Shown one piece after another: positions 46,536-54,469 of a DNA stretch of 64,000 nt (position 1 is its first letter; each line of letters opens with the position of its first letter). This DNA is from Flavobacterium eburneipallidum (lineage in GTDB: Bacteria > Bacteroidota > Bacteroidia > Flavobacteriales > Flavobacteriaceae). Location of the stretch: assembly GCF_027111355.2 (NCBI RefSeq), contig NZ_CP114291.2, positions 3,224,001-3,288,000 of the forward strand. Direction: 5' to 3'. The notes beneath the pieces were generated by a model. That model was not told where the DNA came from, did no database searches, and was given only the letters and a program-made list of their open reading frames with translations. Position numbers and translations under genes: made by a program.

Positions 46536-47555
46536 TCATCCCCCAATCTTGATCATACTCCTGTTTTGGGAAAACAATTCCGGGTTTTGAAATTTGGCAT
46601 CATCATCCATTCCGCCTCGCATGGCGTGTTTGGATTTTATGTTTTGAAAAATGAGCGGTTCGATGGATTCGCCGGCTCTTAAAGTATCCAACAAAGAGGT
46701 TTCTGTATTCGAAAACAAACAGTTTTTGAGTTTTCCATCCGCAGTTAAACGAATACGATTACAGGTACTGCAAAACGGATTGGTAACGGAACTAATCACC
46801 GAGAAACTACCTTTATAAGATTCGATTTTATGGTTTTTAGCCGTGTCGTTTGGTTTGTCTTGAATGCGTTGTACTTTTTCATTGGAATAAAAATTCTCCA
46901 CTTGCTCCATAATTTCAGTGTATGAAACCAATTTTTCTTTATTCCATTGGTTGCCATCAAAGGGCATAAATTCTATGAAACGAATTTGGATGTTTCGGTC
47001 TTTGGTCATTTCGATAAAATCGATAATTTCATTTTCGTTAAAATCTTTAATCATCACGACGTTCAGTTTAACCTGAAACCCATTGGCATCAAGCAAATCT
47101 AGATTTCCCCATAGTTTATCGAAATAATTTCTTCGGGTAATTTTATTGAATTTGTCTTTTTGCAGGCTGTCAATACTCACATTCAAGGTTTTGATTCCTG
47201 CTTCTTTGAACGTATCAATAAAATCGTGTACCAAAATGCCGTTGGTAGTCAAAGTCAGTTCGACTCCTAATTTTCCCAAACGTTGTATGATTTGTTTGGC
47301 ATCTCTTCGTACCAAAGGTTCACCTCCCGTTAATCGAATTTTGGTCACGCCCAAATTCACAAAAGTTTGGGCAATAGTCACAATTTCATCTGCAGTCATC
47401 AAGTGTGCTCTTGGCGTGAGCGAAATTCCCTCGGCGGGCATACAATACGTACATCTCAAATTACAGTGTTCCGTAATCGAAATACGCAAGTAATTGTGTC
47501 CTCTGCCGTGAGTATCCTGCATTGAAATTGTTTTATTTTCCGTGGTTGAAACCAT
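46536..47555 (-). CDS. moaA: GTP 3',8-cyclase MoaA
   Basis: A 339-residue radical-SAM enzyme that, with MoaC, turns GTP into cyclic pyranopterin monophosphate, the first step of molybdenum-cofactor synthesis. The radical-SAM cluster is 'CNLRCTYCMP' (about 32-41), 'KIRLTGGEPLVRRD' follows, and the C-terminal second cluster is 'NPFCSTCNRIRLTADGKLKNCLF'. The chain ends in Gly-Gly, which is functionally needed in MoaA. It overlaps the upstream moaCB gene by 23 bp, giving translational coupling at the end of the operon. Confidence 0.97.
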   Translation of the reverse strand: MVSTTENKTISMQDTHGRGHNYLRISITEHCNLRCTYCMPAEGISLTPRAHLMTADEIVTIAQTFVNLGVTKIRLTGGEPLVRRDAKQIIQRLGKLGVELTLTTNGILVHDFIDTFKEAGIKTLNVSIDSLQKDKFNKITRRNYFDKLWGNLDLLDANGFQVKLNVVMIKDFNENEIIDFIEMTKDRNIQIRFIEFMPFDGNQWNKEKLVSYTEIMEQVENFYSNEKVQRIQDKPNDTAKNHKIESYKGSFSVISSVTNPFCSTCNRIRLTADGKLKNCLFSNTETSLLDTLRAGESIEPLIFQNIKSKHAMRGGMDDDAKFQNPELFSQNRSMIKIGG

Positions 47556-48447
47556 TTAGTATTTTGAATAAATGTAATATCGATGGAAAAACAGCGTCCA
47601 TCGATTCGCTTGCTCCTGCCGTAGAACCCGGCAAAGCCATAATCAAAGTATTCCCTTTAAAACCCACCACGCTTCTGGACAACATTGCATAAGGTGTTCT
47701 GTCCTGACCGTAGGAACGAATCGCTTCCTCGATACCAGGAATTCTTCTGTCCAACAACGGAATCACCGCTTCCGGAGTCACGTCTCTATTGGATAAACCC
47801 GTTCCACCCGTGATAATGATTAAATCTTTATCGATAGAACATAACTTGTTTATCGTTTCCTGAATATCACTTACCTCATCAGGAATAACCGTGTAACTCG
47901 ACACGCTTAATCCCAGGTTTTTGATTTTTTCCGATATTACTTTTCCTGCCCTATCTTCTTTTTTTCCTGAAGCTACAGAATCGGAACAAACCATTACTGC
48001 AACCGATAAATCTAGTTTCTCTTTAGTACCAAAATCGGATTTCCCTCCTTTTTTATGCAATAATTTGATGGTCGAAATCTCCACTTGTTTGTCAATTGGT
48101 TTCAGCATATCGTACATTGTCAAAGCCACAATTGATGCGCCGTGCATCGCTTCGACCTCAACGCCTGTTCTGTAAATCGCTTTTACAGTAATTTCTATTC
48201 TGATAGAATCTTCAAGTAATTCAAATTCAATTCCAGTATACTCAATCGGCATTGGATGACAATCCGGAATGGAATTCGAAGTGTTTTTTACGGCGAACAA
48301 CCCCGCAGTTCTCGATACTTCCAATACGTTTCCTTTTGGAACGGTATTGTTCAAAATAGCCTGCATCGTTGCCGGCGAACCCACTTTCACGATGGCTTGG
48401 GCCGTTGCAGTGCGTTGGGTAATTATTTTATGGGTGATATCTACCAT
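47533..48447 (-). CDS. moaCB: Bifunctional MoaC-MoaB molybdenum-cofactor protein
   Basis: A 304-residue fusion. Residues 1-150 are MoaC (cyclic pyranopterin monophosphate synthase): 'MVDITHKIITQRTATAQA', 'NSIPDCHPMPIEY', 'VEVEAMHGASIVALTMYDMLKPIDK' with the active-site Asp-Lys region. Residues about 158-304 are MoaB/MogA-like (molybdopterin adenylylation): 'LSVAVMVCSDSVASGKKEDRAGK', 'LIIITGGTGLSNRDVTPEAV', 'ALPGSTAG'. Fusing the two puts an early and a late step of the pathway in one chain. It overlaps moaA and follows moaE after a 108-bp repeat-bearing gap. Confidence 0.95.
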   Translation of the reverse strand: MVDITHKIITQRTATAQAIVKVGSPATMQAILNNTVPKGNVLEVSRTAGLFAVKNTSNSIPDCHPMPIEYTGIEFELLEDSIRIEITVKAIYRTGVEVEAMHGASIVALTMYDMLKPIDKQVEISTIKLLHKKGGKSDFGTKEKLDLSVAVMVCSDSVASGKKEDRAGKVISEKIKNLGLSVSSYTVIPDEVSDIQETINKLCSIDKDLIIITGGTGLSNRDVTPEAVIPLLDRRIPGIEEAIRSYGQDRTPYAMLSRSVVGFKGNTLIMALPGSTAGASESMDAVFPSILHLFKILNGFNHGK

Positions 48448-48465
48448 AGTCTTATTTTTTTATTA

Positions 48466-48552
48466 CGCCAAGATTCACAAAGGTTTCACGGAGACTCGCA
48501 GAGTTATTTTTCTTCGTGTATCTCTGTGGTTCTTTGCGAGGCTTTGTGTTAC
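48466..48552. repeat. Dispersed CACAAAG / CACAGAG-type intergenic sequence inside the Moco operon
   Basis: Read on the minus strand it contains CACAAAGCCTCGCAAAGAACC, CACAGAGATACACGAAG and CTCTGCGAGTCTCCGTG. A shorter relative lies at 41954-42000. It separates moaE from moaCB without an obvious terminator. Confidence 0.45.
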
Positions 48553-48555
48553 AGC

Positions 48556-49002
48556 TTAATTATTTACTTTCCAAACATACGATTCGTCTTCAAAAAGTTC
48601 TTTCCCAAAAACGGGGGCTTTTTCCTTGATGGCTTCCACCAAAAATTCCAAAGCTTCATAAACCACTTTGCGTCTTGGTGCCGAAACGAAAACGAACAAA
48701 CAAATCTCGCCTGTTTTTACCAAGCCCAAACTGTGGTAAATGTGCAAACACGACAAATCATATTTGGCGAAAGCCGCTTCACGGATTTCATGGAAACTTT
48801 GTTCCGCCATTTCTTCGTAAGCTGTATATTCAATTGCCGCTACCGTTTTTCCTTCTATAACGTCGGCGCGAACCTGACCCAGAAAAATATTATGTGCGCC
48901 AATCGTGGTTTTACTTTGGTGTTTGGCAATGGAATTCCCAATGAATTCCGATGTTATTTGTCCCTGAATAAAGGAACTTTTCTTTGGTTTATCTGTTGAC
49001 AT
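48556..49002 (-). CDS. moaE: Molybdopterin synthase catalytic subunit MoaE
   Basis: A 148-residue large subunit of molybdopterin synthase, which puts the dithiolene sulfurs into the precursor using MoaD thiocarboxylate. The ATG at 49000-49002 (MSTDKPKKSSFIQGQITSEF) is chosen; the longer frame overlaps moeB. Motifs: 'GAHNIFLGQVRADVIEGKTVAAIEYTAYEEMA', 'IYHSLGLVKTGEICLFVFVSAPRRKVVYEALEFLVEAIKEKAPVFGKELFED'. It starts 8 bp after moeB. Confidence 0.95.
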   Translation of the reverse strand: MSTDKPKKSSFIQGQITSEFIGNSIAKHQSKTTIGAHNIFLGQVRADVIEGKTVAAIEYTAYEEMAEQSFHEIREAAFAKYDLSCLHIYHSLGLVKTGEICLFVFVSAPRRKVVYEALEFLVEAIKEKAPVFGKELFEDESYVWKVNN

Positions 49003-49010
49003 ATTTTTAT

Positions 49011-50078
49011 TTATTGCAATTGATTTTTCAAGGATTCGATGCCTTTTCCTAAATGAAAAACGCCCACGAACCCTGATTTTTTGAGATAATTCAAAGCGGC
49101 TTGACTGCGTTGACCCGTTTGACAAAACAAGACGATTTCCTGATTTTTATCCAATTTCTTGCTGTAATTTTCCAATTCGCCCAAAGGAATCTGGATTACA
49201 TTTTGTCCTTTAAACTCGGGACTTTCATTCAATTCCCGAACATCGACAACCACTATTCCCAGCTGGTTGCATTTTTCCAAAAACGCTTCGGGACTTAAAC
49301 TTTCGTTTGTTTTTTTTCTGTTCAAAAGCTGGCTTCCGTTTATAAATCCTTTTTCAATTGCTTTTGGATTTCTGGCAAAATCGATGATTTGAGTTTGAAA
49401 ATGAAGCGCATCATAAATCAATAATTTCCCAGATAAGACTTCCCCGATTTCTAAAATTATTTTCAAAACTTCTGTGGCTTGCAATGTCCCGAGAGTATTT
49501 GGCAAAACTCCCAAAACTCCCGATTCCACACAATTTGGAACAGTATTCAAATTTTCTTGTTCTGGGAACAAACAGCGGTAACTGGGTCCGCTTTTATAAT
49601 TGAAAACCGAAACCTGCCCTTCAAATTTGTAAATCGAAGCGTAAACTACTGGAATCTTTTTGACCACCGCCACATCGTTTATCAAATAACGAACGGCGAG
49701 CGTATCGGTGCAATCCACAATGATTTGGTAATCGGATACTATTTCGAAAGCATTTTGAGCACTAAAAAATTCAGAAAACACATTTACTTTTATTTCAGGA
49801 TTTAGTTCCAAAATTGCTTTTTGAGCTACTTCAACTTTGCTATTTCCACAATCATCCAAAGTGTACAACAATTGACGATGCAAATTGGTTTCATCCACCA
49901 CGTCTCCATCAACAATTCCGATGATTCCTACTCCTGCAGCTGCCAAATTTTGTAAAACAGGACAACCCAAACCACCCGCTCCAATTACCAAAACACTCGC
50001 ATTTTGTAATTTTAGCTGACCGGATTCCCCTATTTCTTGAAGGGCAATTTGTCTGGAATACCTTGTTTTGTTAATCAT
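49011..50078 (-). CDS. moeB: MoeB-type adenylyltransferase with C-terminal rhodanese domain
   Basis: A 355-residue protein that adenylates the C-terminal Gly of MoaD and passes sulfur to it. The ThiF/MoeB domain (1-235) has the nucleotide-binding 'VLVIGAGGLGCPVLQNLAAAGVG' and 'DGDVVDETNLHRQLLY'. The rhodanese domain (about 260-355) has 'GIVVVDVRELNE' and the active-site loop 'LFCQTGQRS' with the persulfide Cys. The usual two CxxC zinc pairs look incomplete: 'SYRCLFPE' keeps one Cys where CYRC is expected, and the later pair after 'ARNP' is missing. Structural zinc may be lost. Confidence 0.9.
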   Translation of the reverse strand: MINKTRYSRQIALQEIGESGQLKLQNASVLVIGAGGLGCPVLQNLAAAGVGIIGIVDGDVVDETNLHRQLLYTLDDCGNSKVEVAQKAILELNPEIKVNVFSEFFSAQNAFEIVSDYQIIVDCTDTLAVRYLINDVAVVKKIPVVYASIYKFEGQVSVFNYKSGPSYRCLFPEQENLNTVPNCVESGVLGVLPNTLGTLQATEVLKIILEIGEVLSGKLLIYDALHFQTQIIDFARNPKAIEKGFINGSQLLNRKKTNESLSPEAFLEKCNQLGIVVVDVRELNESPEFKGQNVIQIPLGELENYSKKLDKNQEIVLFCQTGQRSQAALNYLKKSGFVGVFHLGKGIESLKNQLQ

Positions 50079-50110
50079 TTTTACTTTTTAAACTTTTGAA
50101 AATTGTTTGA

Positions 50111-50253
50111 ACCATATAAGTCATATAAGTTTTTTAAACATATAGAAACATAGCAATTTTCATTAGTCGTTTCACTTAATTTTAGAACACATAAGCTATG
50201 TGGAAATCTAAAATTACATCCAACAAAATATAAAACTTATATGACTTATATGT
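50111..50253. repeat. CATATAAG-arm palindromic element (copy 1), between moeB and moaD
   Basis: The left arm CCATATAAGTCATATAAGTTTT and the right arm AAAACTTATATGACTTATATG pair at the ends of a 143-bp segment, with weaker pairing inside. It fills the 186-bp gap between moaD and moeB. A second copy with the same arms lies at 57820-57892. Confidence 0.7.
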
Positions 50254-50264
50254 TTAAAAAAAAT

Positions 50265-50507
50265 TCACCCACCAGCAAATGGAGGCAAAAAAGCAATTAC
50301 GTCTTGATCTTTTATATTGTAATCTAGACTACTCATTGCTTGATTTACTGCAATGGAATAGTTGGTGTTCTTCAGTTCACCATAAGCGGTTTCCATTTTT
50401 GTTTTCAAAAAAGAGACCGATACTTTAGTTTCATCCAAACGAAAAACCTCCTCTTTCTTTTGGGTAATATCAACGAGTAAACCAAAATATTTAAGGGTGA
50501 TAATCAT
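50265..50507 (-). CDS. moaD: Molybdopterin synthase sulfur-carrier subunit MoaD
   Basis: An 80-residue ubiquitin-like protein (MIITLKYFGLLVDITQKKEEV...) ending in 'FLPPFAGG'. The C-terminal Gly-Gly is adenylated by MoeB and carries the thiocarboxylate sulfur for MoaE. Its start overlaps the mobA stop by 4 bp (ATGA). Confidence 0.95.
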   Translation of the reverse strand: MIITLKYFGLLVDITQKKEEVFRLDETKVSVSFLKTKMETAYGELKNTNYSIAVNQAMSSLDYNIKDQDVIAFLPPFAGG

Positions 50508-51070
50508 TTTTGTATTTTTTTATAATCTTCTTCAGTATTAATATTTTGCAGTTGTTCGCTCCATTTTGCAGGAATTGGCAAGGTTTGGGGAGTTACTTCG
50601 GCAATAACATCACGCAATTTCAATTGATTTCCTGCTAAGTGTTCGCCCAAAAGTGTTCGCAATGCGCGATCATAAACCGCTACCAACGGACTCACTTTAT
50701 CACCCACCTGAACTTGCGTAACCAAATAACCATCGTCATGATTATCCACCAACCACTGTACCAATTCGGTTGTGATTAAAGGAATATCAACACTCAAGAC
50801 CAAATTAAATTTGGTTTTCGATTGTTTTAAAGCTGTGTACAATCCACCAACAGGACCTTTATCCGAAATCAAATCCTCGATACGATTGTATCCAAAAGCA
50901 TCGTAAGCTTCATTCGAGGAAACGACCACAATATTATCGCCAAAAATGGGCTGCATTGCTTCATAAACATGACTAATAAACGGTTTTCCGTTCAGGAGCA
51001 ACAACCCTTTATCGGTTCCCATACGTTGGCTTTTTCCTCCTGCCAAAATAAATCCTGTAAAATTTTCCAT
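50504..51070 (-). CDS. mobA: Molybdenum cofactor guanylyltransferase-like protein MobA
   Basis: A 188-residue nucleotidyltransferase: 'TGFILAGGKSQRMGTDKGLLLLNGKPFISHV' (GTP-binding start), 'DLISDKGPVGGLYTALKQSKTKFNLVLSVDIPLITTELVQWL' (metal-binding Asp). MobA attaches GMP to molybdenum-molybdopterin for DMSO-reductase-type enzymes such as nitrate reductases. It overlaps TauE by 1 bp and moaD by 4 bp. Its presence suggests a bis-MGD enzyme elsewhere in the genome. Confidence 0.94.
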   Translation of the reverse strand: MENFTGFILAGGKSQRMGTDKGLLLLNGKPFISHVYEAMQPIFGDNIVVVSSNEAYDAFGYNRIEDLISDKGPVGGLYTALKQSKTKFNLVLSVDIPLITTELVQWLVDNHDDGYLVTQVQVGDKVSPLVAVYDRALRTLLGEHLAGNQLKLRDVIAEVTPQTLPIPAKWSEQLQNINTEEDYKKIQK

Positions 51071-51819
51071 TATGCTGTGGTATATAATTTAACAATTGCA
51101 ATTCCGATAACCGCTGACAAAATATAGCGCAACGCCTTCGAATTAAATTTTGTACTCCCGTAATAAGCGCCCAATAATCCACCGATAAAAACGATTCCAA
51201 TCAATACGAACGAGGACTCTGGCAAAGTTCCGTCTTTTGAAACAAAACCTATCAATCCCGAAATTGAATTAGTCAAAACGAACAAAGCAGAAACTGCCGC
51301 CGCTTGTTTCATAGTAGCCCAACCAAAAAGCAGTAAAACTGGACTCAAAATAATGCCTCCACCAATGCCTAACAAACCCGACAAAAAGCCAATTAAAGCC
51401 CCAAATCCCAATGCTAGAGGCAGGTTGATTTCGTTAATCGTATTTTTTTCTTTGCCAAAAAATCCCAATAATCGTAATACAGCAAAAACCAAAACGGTTG
51501 CTAAAATAATTTTATAATAAAAAGCATCAATTTTCAAATAACCACCCACAAACGAAAACAGAATGGAAGTCAATGCAAACGGATAAAATAAATTCCATTT
51601 GAAATTTTTCTCTCTATAATAAAAATAAAATGAAACCGACGAAACCAAGATATTCAACACCAAAGCCGTTGGTTTCATAAACGTCATTGGAAACGAAAAC
51701 GCACTCATCAATGCCAGATAACCGCTGGCTCCGCCGTGTCCGACACTCGAATACAAAAACGCCACGATAGGCAACAACAGCAATAACAAAGGCATTCCTA
51801 ACAAATCGGAGACGGTCAT
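51070..51819 (-). CDS. TauE/SafE family sulfite exporter-like membrane protein
   Basis: A 249-residue inner-membrane protein with about eight hydrophobic helices and the repeated TauE/SafE motif: 'LLPIVAFLYSSVGHGGASGYLALMSAF' in the first half and 'GALIGFLSGLLGIGGGIILSPVLLLFGW' in the second. Family members move sulfur-containing anions. Inside a Moco operon, between a ModE-like regulator and mobA, a role in molybdate or sulfur-oxyanion movement is a reasonable guess, not shown. No modABC permease is present in the window. Confidence 0.88.
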   Translation of the reverse strand: MTVSDLLGMPLLLLLLPIVAFLYSSVGHGGASGYLALMSAFSFPMTFMKPTALVLNILVSSVSFYFYYREKNFKWNLFYPFALTSILFSFVGGYLKIDAFYYKIILATVLVFAVLRLLGFFGKEKNTINEINLPLALGFGALIGFLSGLLGIGGGIILSPVLLLFGWATMKQAAAVSALFVLTNSISGLIGFVSKDGTLPESSFVLIGIVFIGGLLGAYYGSTKFNSKALRYILSAVIGIAIVKLYTTA

Positions 51820-52145
51820 AATGCGTATTTTTTAAGTTCAGCATCCAAAAATTCCCAGCATCCAGCATTAATAGCTTCAAAAGATGCAATTAACGATTTT
51901 CCATAGGGAGTCAAAACGGTGCCTCCACCTTTATTTCCTCCAATTTGAGTAGCAACAAGCGGTTCTTTCGAAGCTTTGTTCGACGCATCGACCAACTTCC
52001 AAGCTTTCTGATAGGAAATATTCATTTCCTTGGCTGCTTTATTCAACGAACCCGTGGCTTCAATTAATTTCAATAACTGAATGCGACCGTCACTGATGAT
52101 GATGCCTTCCTCGGTTTCGATCCAAATTTTGCTCTTGATTTTCAT
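51816..52145 (-). CDS. ModE-like winged-helix regulator without molybdate-binding domain
   Basis: A 109-residue protein matching only the N-terminal DNA-binding part of ModE: 'IIISDGRIQLLKLIEATGSLNKAAKEMNISYQKAWKLVDASNKAS', then the wing 'VATQIGGNKGGGTVLTPYGKSLI'. The C-terminal molybdate-binding domains of E. coli ModE are absent. It is the first gene of the Moco operon and its ATG lies 7 bp from a 24-bp palindrome of the ModE-operator type, so it probably controls its own operon. How it would sense molybdate is not evident. Confidence 0.9.
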   Translation of the reverse strand: MKIKSKIWIETEEGIIISDGRIQLLKLIEATGSLNKAAKEMNISYQKAWKLVDASNKASKEPLVATQIGGNKGGGTVLTPYGKSLIASFEAINAGCWEFLDAELKKYAL

Positions 52146-52148
52146 GTA

Positions 52149-52178
52149 TTTCGTTATACTTCTGCAAATATAACGAAA
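52149..52178. promoter_or_regulatory. ModE-type operator overlapping the Moco operon promoter
   Basis: TTTCGTTATA and TATAACGAAA are perfect 10-bp inverted repeats 10 bp apart. The CGTTATA-N10-TATAACG core (52152-52175) has the same 24-bp frame as the E. coli modA ModE site. On the minus strand it contains TATATTTG (52165-52172), the -7 box, so a bound ModE would cover the promoter. Confidence 0.8.
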
Positions 52179-52292
52179 GTGTTTTTTAGAGAAAAGGGAA
52201 ATGAAAGGATATTTGTTAGGAAAATGAGGTTTTGGGTGTTTAGACTTAATAGGAGTTTAAAATCGTTTTAACAACTTATGCGATTATATTTA

Positions 52293-52300
52293 TATATTTG
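52293..52300 (+). promoter_or_regulatory. -7 promoter box for the serine hydrolase gene
   Basis: TATATTTG, a consensus TAnnTTTG, about 90 bp before the ATG. No convincing -33 box. Confidence 0.4.
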
Positions 52301-52389
52301 AATTAAAACAAAGTACAAAATTTATCATAGAATAAACATATTAACGATTATTTACAGTATCTAACATCCAAATTAATTGACAACCCAAA

Positions 52390-53712
52390 ATGAATAGAAC
52401 TATTTATATTATAGTGCTTTTAACATCATTTACTTTTACCTCTATCGGACAAGATGTAAATGCTACAAAATTGGACAGTTTTCTTAATTCAATTGCATCA
52501 AAAGATTTGGCTTTGGGTAGCTTGACCATTTCAAAAAATGGTGTTATTAAATATCAAAAAGCAATCGGTTATTCATTTATTGACAATGATAAAAAAGTTG
52601 CCAACGATATTAATACAAAATATAGAATTGGTTCTACAACAAAGATGTTTACGGCAGTGATGATTTTTCAACTTATAGAAGAAGGAAAAATAAAACTTGA
52701 TCAAAAACTGAAAACATATTTTCCAGACATACCAAATGCTAGTAAAATTACAATACAAAATATGCTTAATCATAGGAGTGGATTACACGATTATACTAAA
52801 AATACTGATTTTCCAGAATGGATGGACAAACCCAAAACTCATAATGAACTTTTGAAAATCATAAAAGATAAAGGGAGTGACTTTGAACCTAATGCTAAAG
52901 CAGATTATAGCAATAGTAATTATCTTCTTTTAGGTTATATCATTGAAAAGACTTGCAAAATGCCTTATGCAGATGCTTTAAAAAAAAGAATTACATCTAA
53001 ACTTAATTTAAAGAATACTTATTATGGAAAATCTATCAACATAAAAAATAACGAGAGCTCCTCTTATAAATTTTCAAACAATAATTGGAATAAAGTAAAG
53101 AAAACAGATTTGAGCATACACGGTGGTGCAGGAGCAGTCGTTTCGACATCAACAGATATGATAAAGTTTATAGATGCTTTATTTTCCAACAAAATTATAA
53201 GCAAAATTAGTTTGGCTAAAATGGAAACAATGGTAGATGATTATGGAATGGGAATGTTCCAAAATAAATATGGCGACAAACCGAGTTTCGGGCATAATGG
53301 AAGAATTGAAGAGTTTTATTCTGCACTTTGGTATTTCCCCAATGAAAAACTGTCTATTGCTTATTGCACAAATGGCATTGCCTTTCCACGAACAGATATA
53401 ATAGAAGGTATTTTAAAAATTTGTTCTAATGAGCCATTTTTAATTCCTTTTACTACAGGCCAAAATTTAAAAAGTGAAGAATTGGACAAATACCTTGGCA
53501 AGTATTCGTCTGACCAAATAGTAATTAATTGTACAAAGGATGGAGCTAAATTATCATTAGAAACAAAAGGAAAAGTATTTGATCTAGAGAAAATCAGTTC
53601 CAACTATTTTATGAATAAAGAAAGCGGCTATTTTTTCGAGTTCTTTCCTGATAAAACCGAACTTCAAATAAAGGAGACCGATAATATTTACTATTTAAAA
53701 CGCACTAATTAA
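52390..53712 (+). CDS. Serine hydrolase of the beta-lactamase / class C penicillin-binding family
   Basis: A 440-residue exported protein. Signal peptide about 1-21 (IYIIVLLTSFTFTSIGQ). The Ser-x-x-Lys motif is 'GSTTKMF' (about 81), the Tyr-x-Asn motif is 'DYSNSNYLLLGYIIEK' (about 178), and the third element is 'HGGAGAVVSTSTDMIKF' / 'FGHNGRIEEF'. A C-terminal beta domain of about 90 residues follows ('LDKYLGKYSSDQIVINCTKDGAKLSL'). Such enzymes act as esterases, D-amino-peptidases or transpeptidases in the periplasm; which applies is not clear. Single gene between the Moco operon and an IS remnant. Confidence 0.9.
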   Translation: MNRTIYIIVLLTSFTFTSIGQDVNATKLDSFLNSIASKDLALGSLTISKNGVIKYQKAIGYSFIDNDKKVANDINTKYRIGSTTKMFTAVMIFQLIEEGKIKLDQKLKTYFPDIPNASKITIQNMLNHRSGLHDYTKNTDFPEWMDKPKTHNELLKIIKDKGSDFEPNAKADYSNSNYLLLGYIIEKTCKMPYADALKKRITSKLNLKNTYYGKSINIKNNESSSYKFSNNNWNKVKKTDLSIHGGAGAVVSTSTDMIKFIDALFSNKIISKISLAKMETMVDDYGMGMFQNKYGDKPSFGHNGRIEEFYSALWYFPNEKLSIAYCTNGIAFPRTDIIEGILKICSNEPFLIPFTTGQNLKSEELDKYLGKYSSDQIVINCTKDGAKLSLETKGKVFDLEKISSNYFMNKESGYFFEFFPDKTELQIKETDNIYYLKRTN

Positions 53713-53803
53713 AAATGAATTTGTAACAAAAGTGACACTCACTAGAAACAAATAATTTTCAACAACATAATTTTAAAAAATCTATTAATCAACCCAACCA
53801 ACT

Positions 53804-53869
53804 ATGAAAAAAACCATCCTTACTTTATCCATTTCAATTCTATTAAATTGCTCGGGGTTTGTTCTATAA
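53804..53869 (+). pseudogene. 5' fragment of a lipoprotein gene cut by an IS982 remnant
   Basis: ATG AAA AAA opens MKKTILTLSISILLNCSG, a good lipoprotein signal (LLNC lipobox), then stops after 21 codons where IS982-type coding sequence begins in another frame. No continuation of the lipoprotein was found downstream. The gene appears destroyed by the insertion. Confidence 0.55.
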
Positions 53870-54336
53870 ATGGAATTTTCCATTCATTGGAGATTATAAA
53901 AGCAGAAGTTCATGACGTTCATTTTTTAAAAAACATAAAACATCAAATGTCTGATTGTGTTTTGCTTGGCGACAGAGGTTACTTGTCGCAAAGCATTCAA
54001 TTGAATTTATTTCAAACGGTAAATATCAAATTAGAAACCCCAAAAAGAGCTAATCAAAAAGACTATAAACCACAACCTTATATCTTTAGGAAATCAAGAA
54101 AAAGAATTGAACTGCGAAGCACATCACGAATTCCTTAAAAGACAATAAAAATAGATGAGTAAACATTATTTTCTCAACTATGCGACCAGTTCAGAATTAG
54201 AAACAATTATGCTAAAAATTTTAAAGGTTTTAAAACAAGAATTTTGGCAAAAATAACAGCACCAACATTGGTTCAATATATCAATAAATTCATTTTTGAT
54301 AGACCAATAAACAATATTAAAAATCAAACAATTTAA
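53848..54336 (+). pseudogene. Decayed IS982-family transposase, C-terminal half
   Basis: In one frame the sequence reads GVCSINGIFHSLEIIKAEVHD, then 'DCVLLGDRGYLSQSIQLNLF', 'LETPKRANQKDYKPQPYIFRKSRKRIE'. After a 51-bp in-frame insertion with stop codons (54112-54162) the same frame resumes with TLFSQLCDQFRIRNNYAKNF and 'KTRILAKITAPTLVQYINKFIFDRPINNIK', ending at 54334-54336. This is the second half of an IS982 DDE transposase; the N-terminal half is absent. 'TACACCCAACAGG' just after it may be the right end of the element. Confidence 0.8.
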
Positions 54337-54469
54337 TTACACCCAACAGGTTGTATGATAGTATAATTATACATGTCTTTTTTCCTATTTATCTCCTTGA
54401 ATATGGTTTTTGGAGATAATTAGGTTGTCAAAATGAAATTACACGATTGTTTTTTAGGAACTAAAAGCT

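Noticed and set aside
48256..48999. A 247-codon plus-strand frame opposite moaCB and moaE
   Set aside because: It spans two well-supported Moco genes and a repeat on the other strand; there is no domain in it.
49003..49125. N-terminal extension of moaE by 41 residues
   Set aside because: It overlaps the moeB coding region and is basic and unlike MoaE; the later ATG fits the 8-bp operon spacing.
53804..54336. Functional gene in the frame at 53848-54138
   Set aside because: It is the middle of a decayed IS982 transposase, with the N-terminal half missing and stop codons inside an inserted segment.
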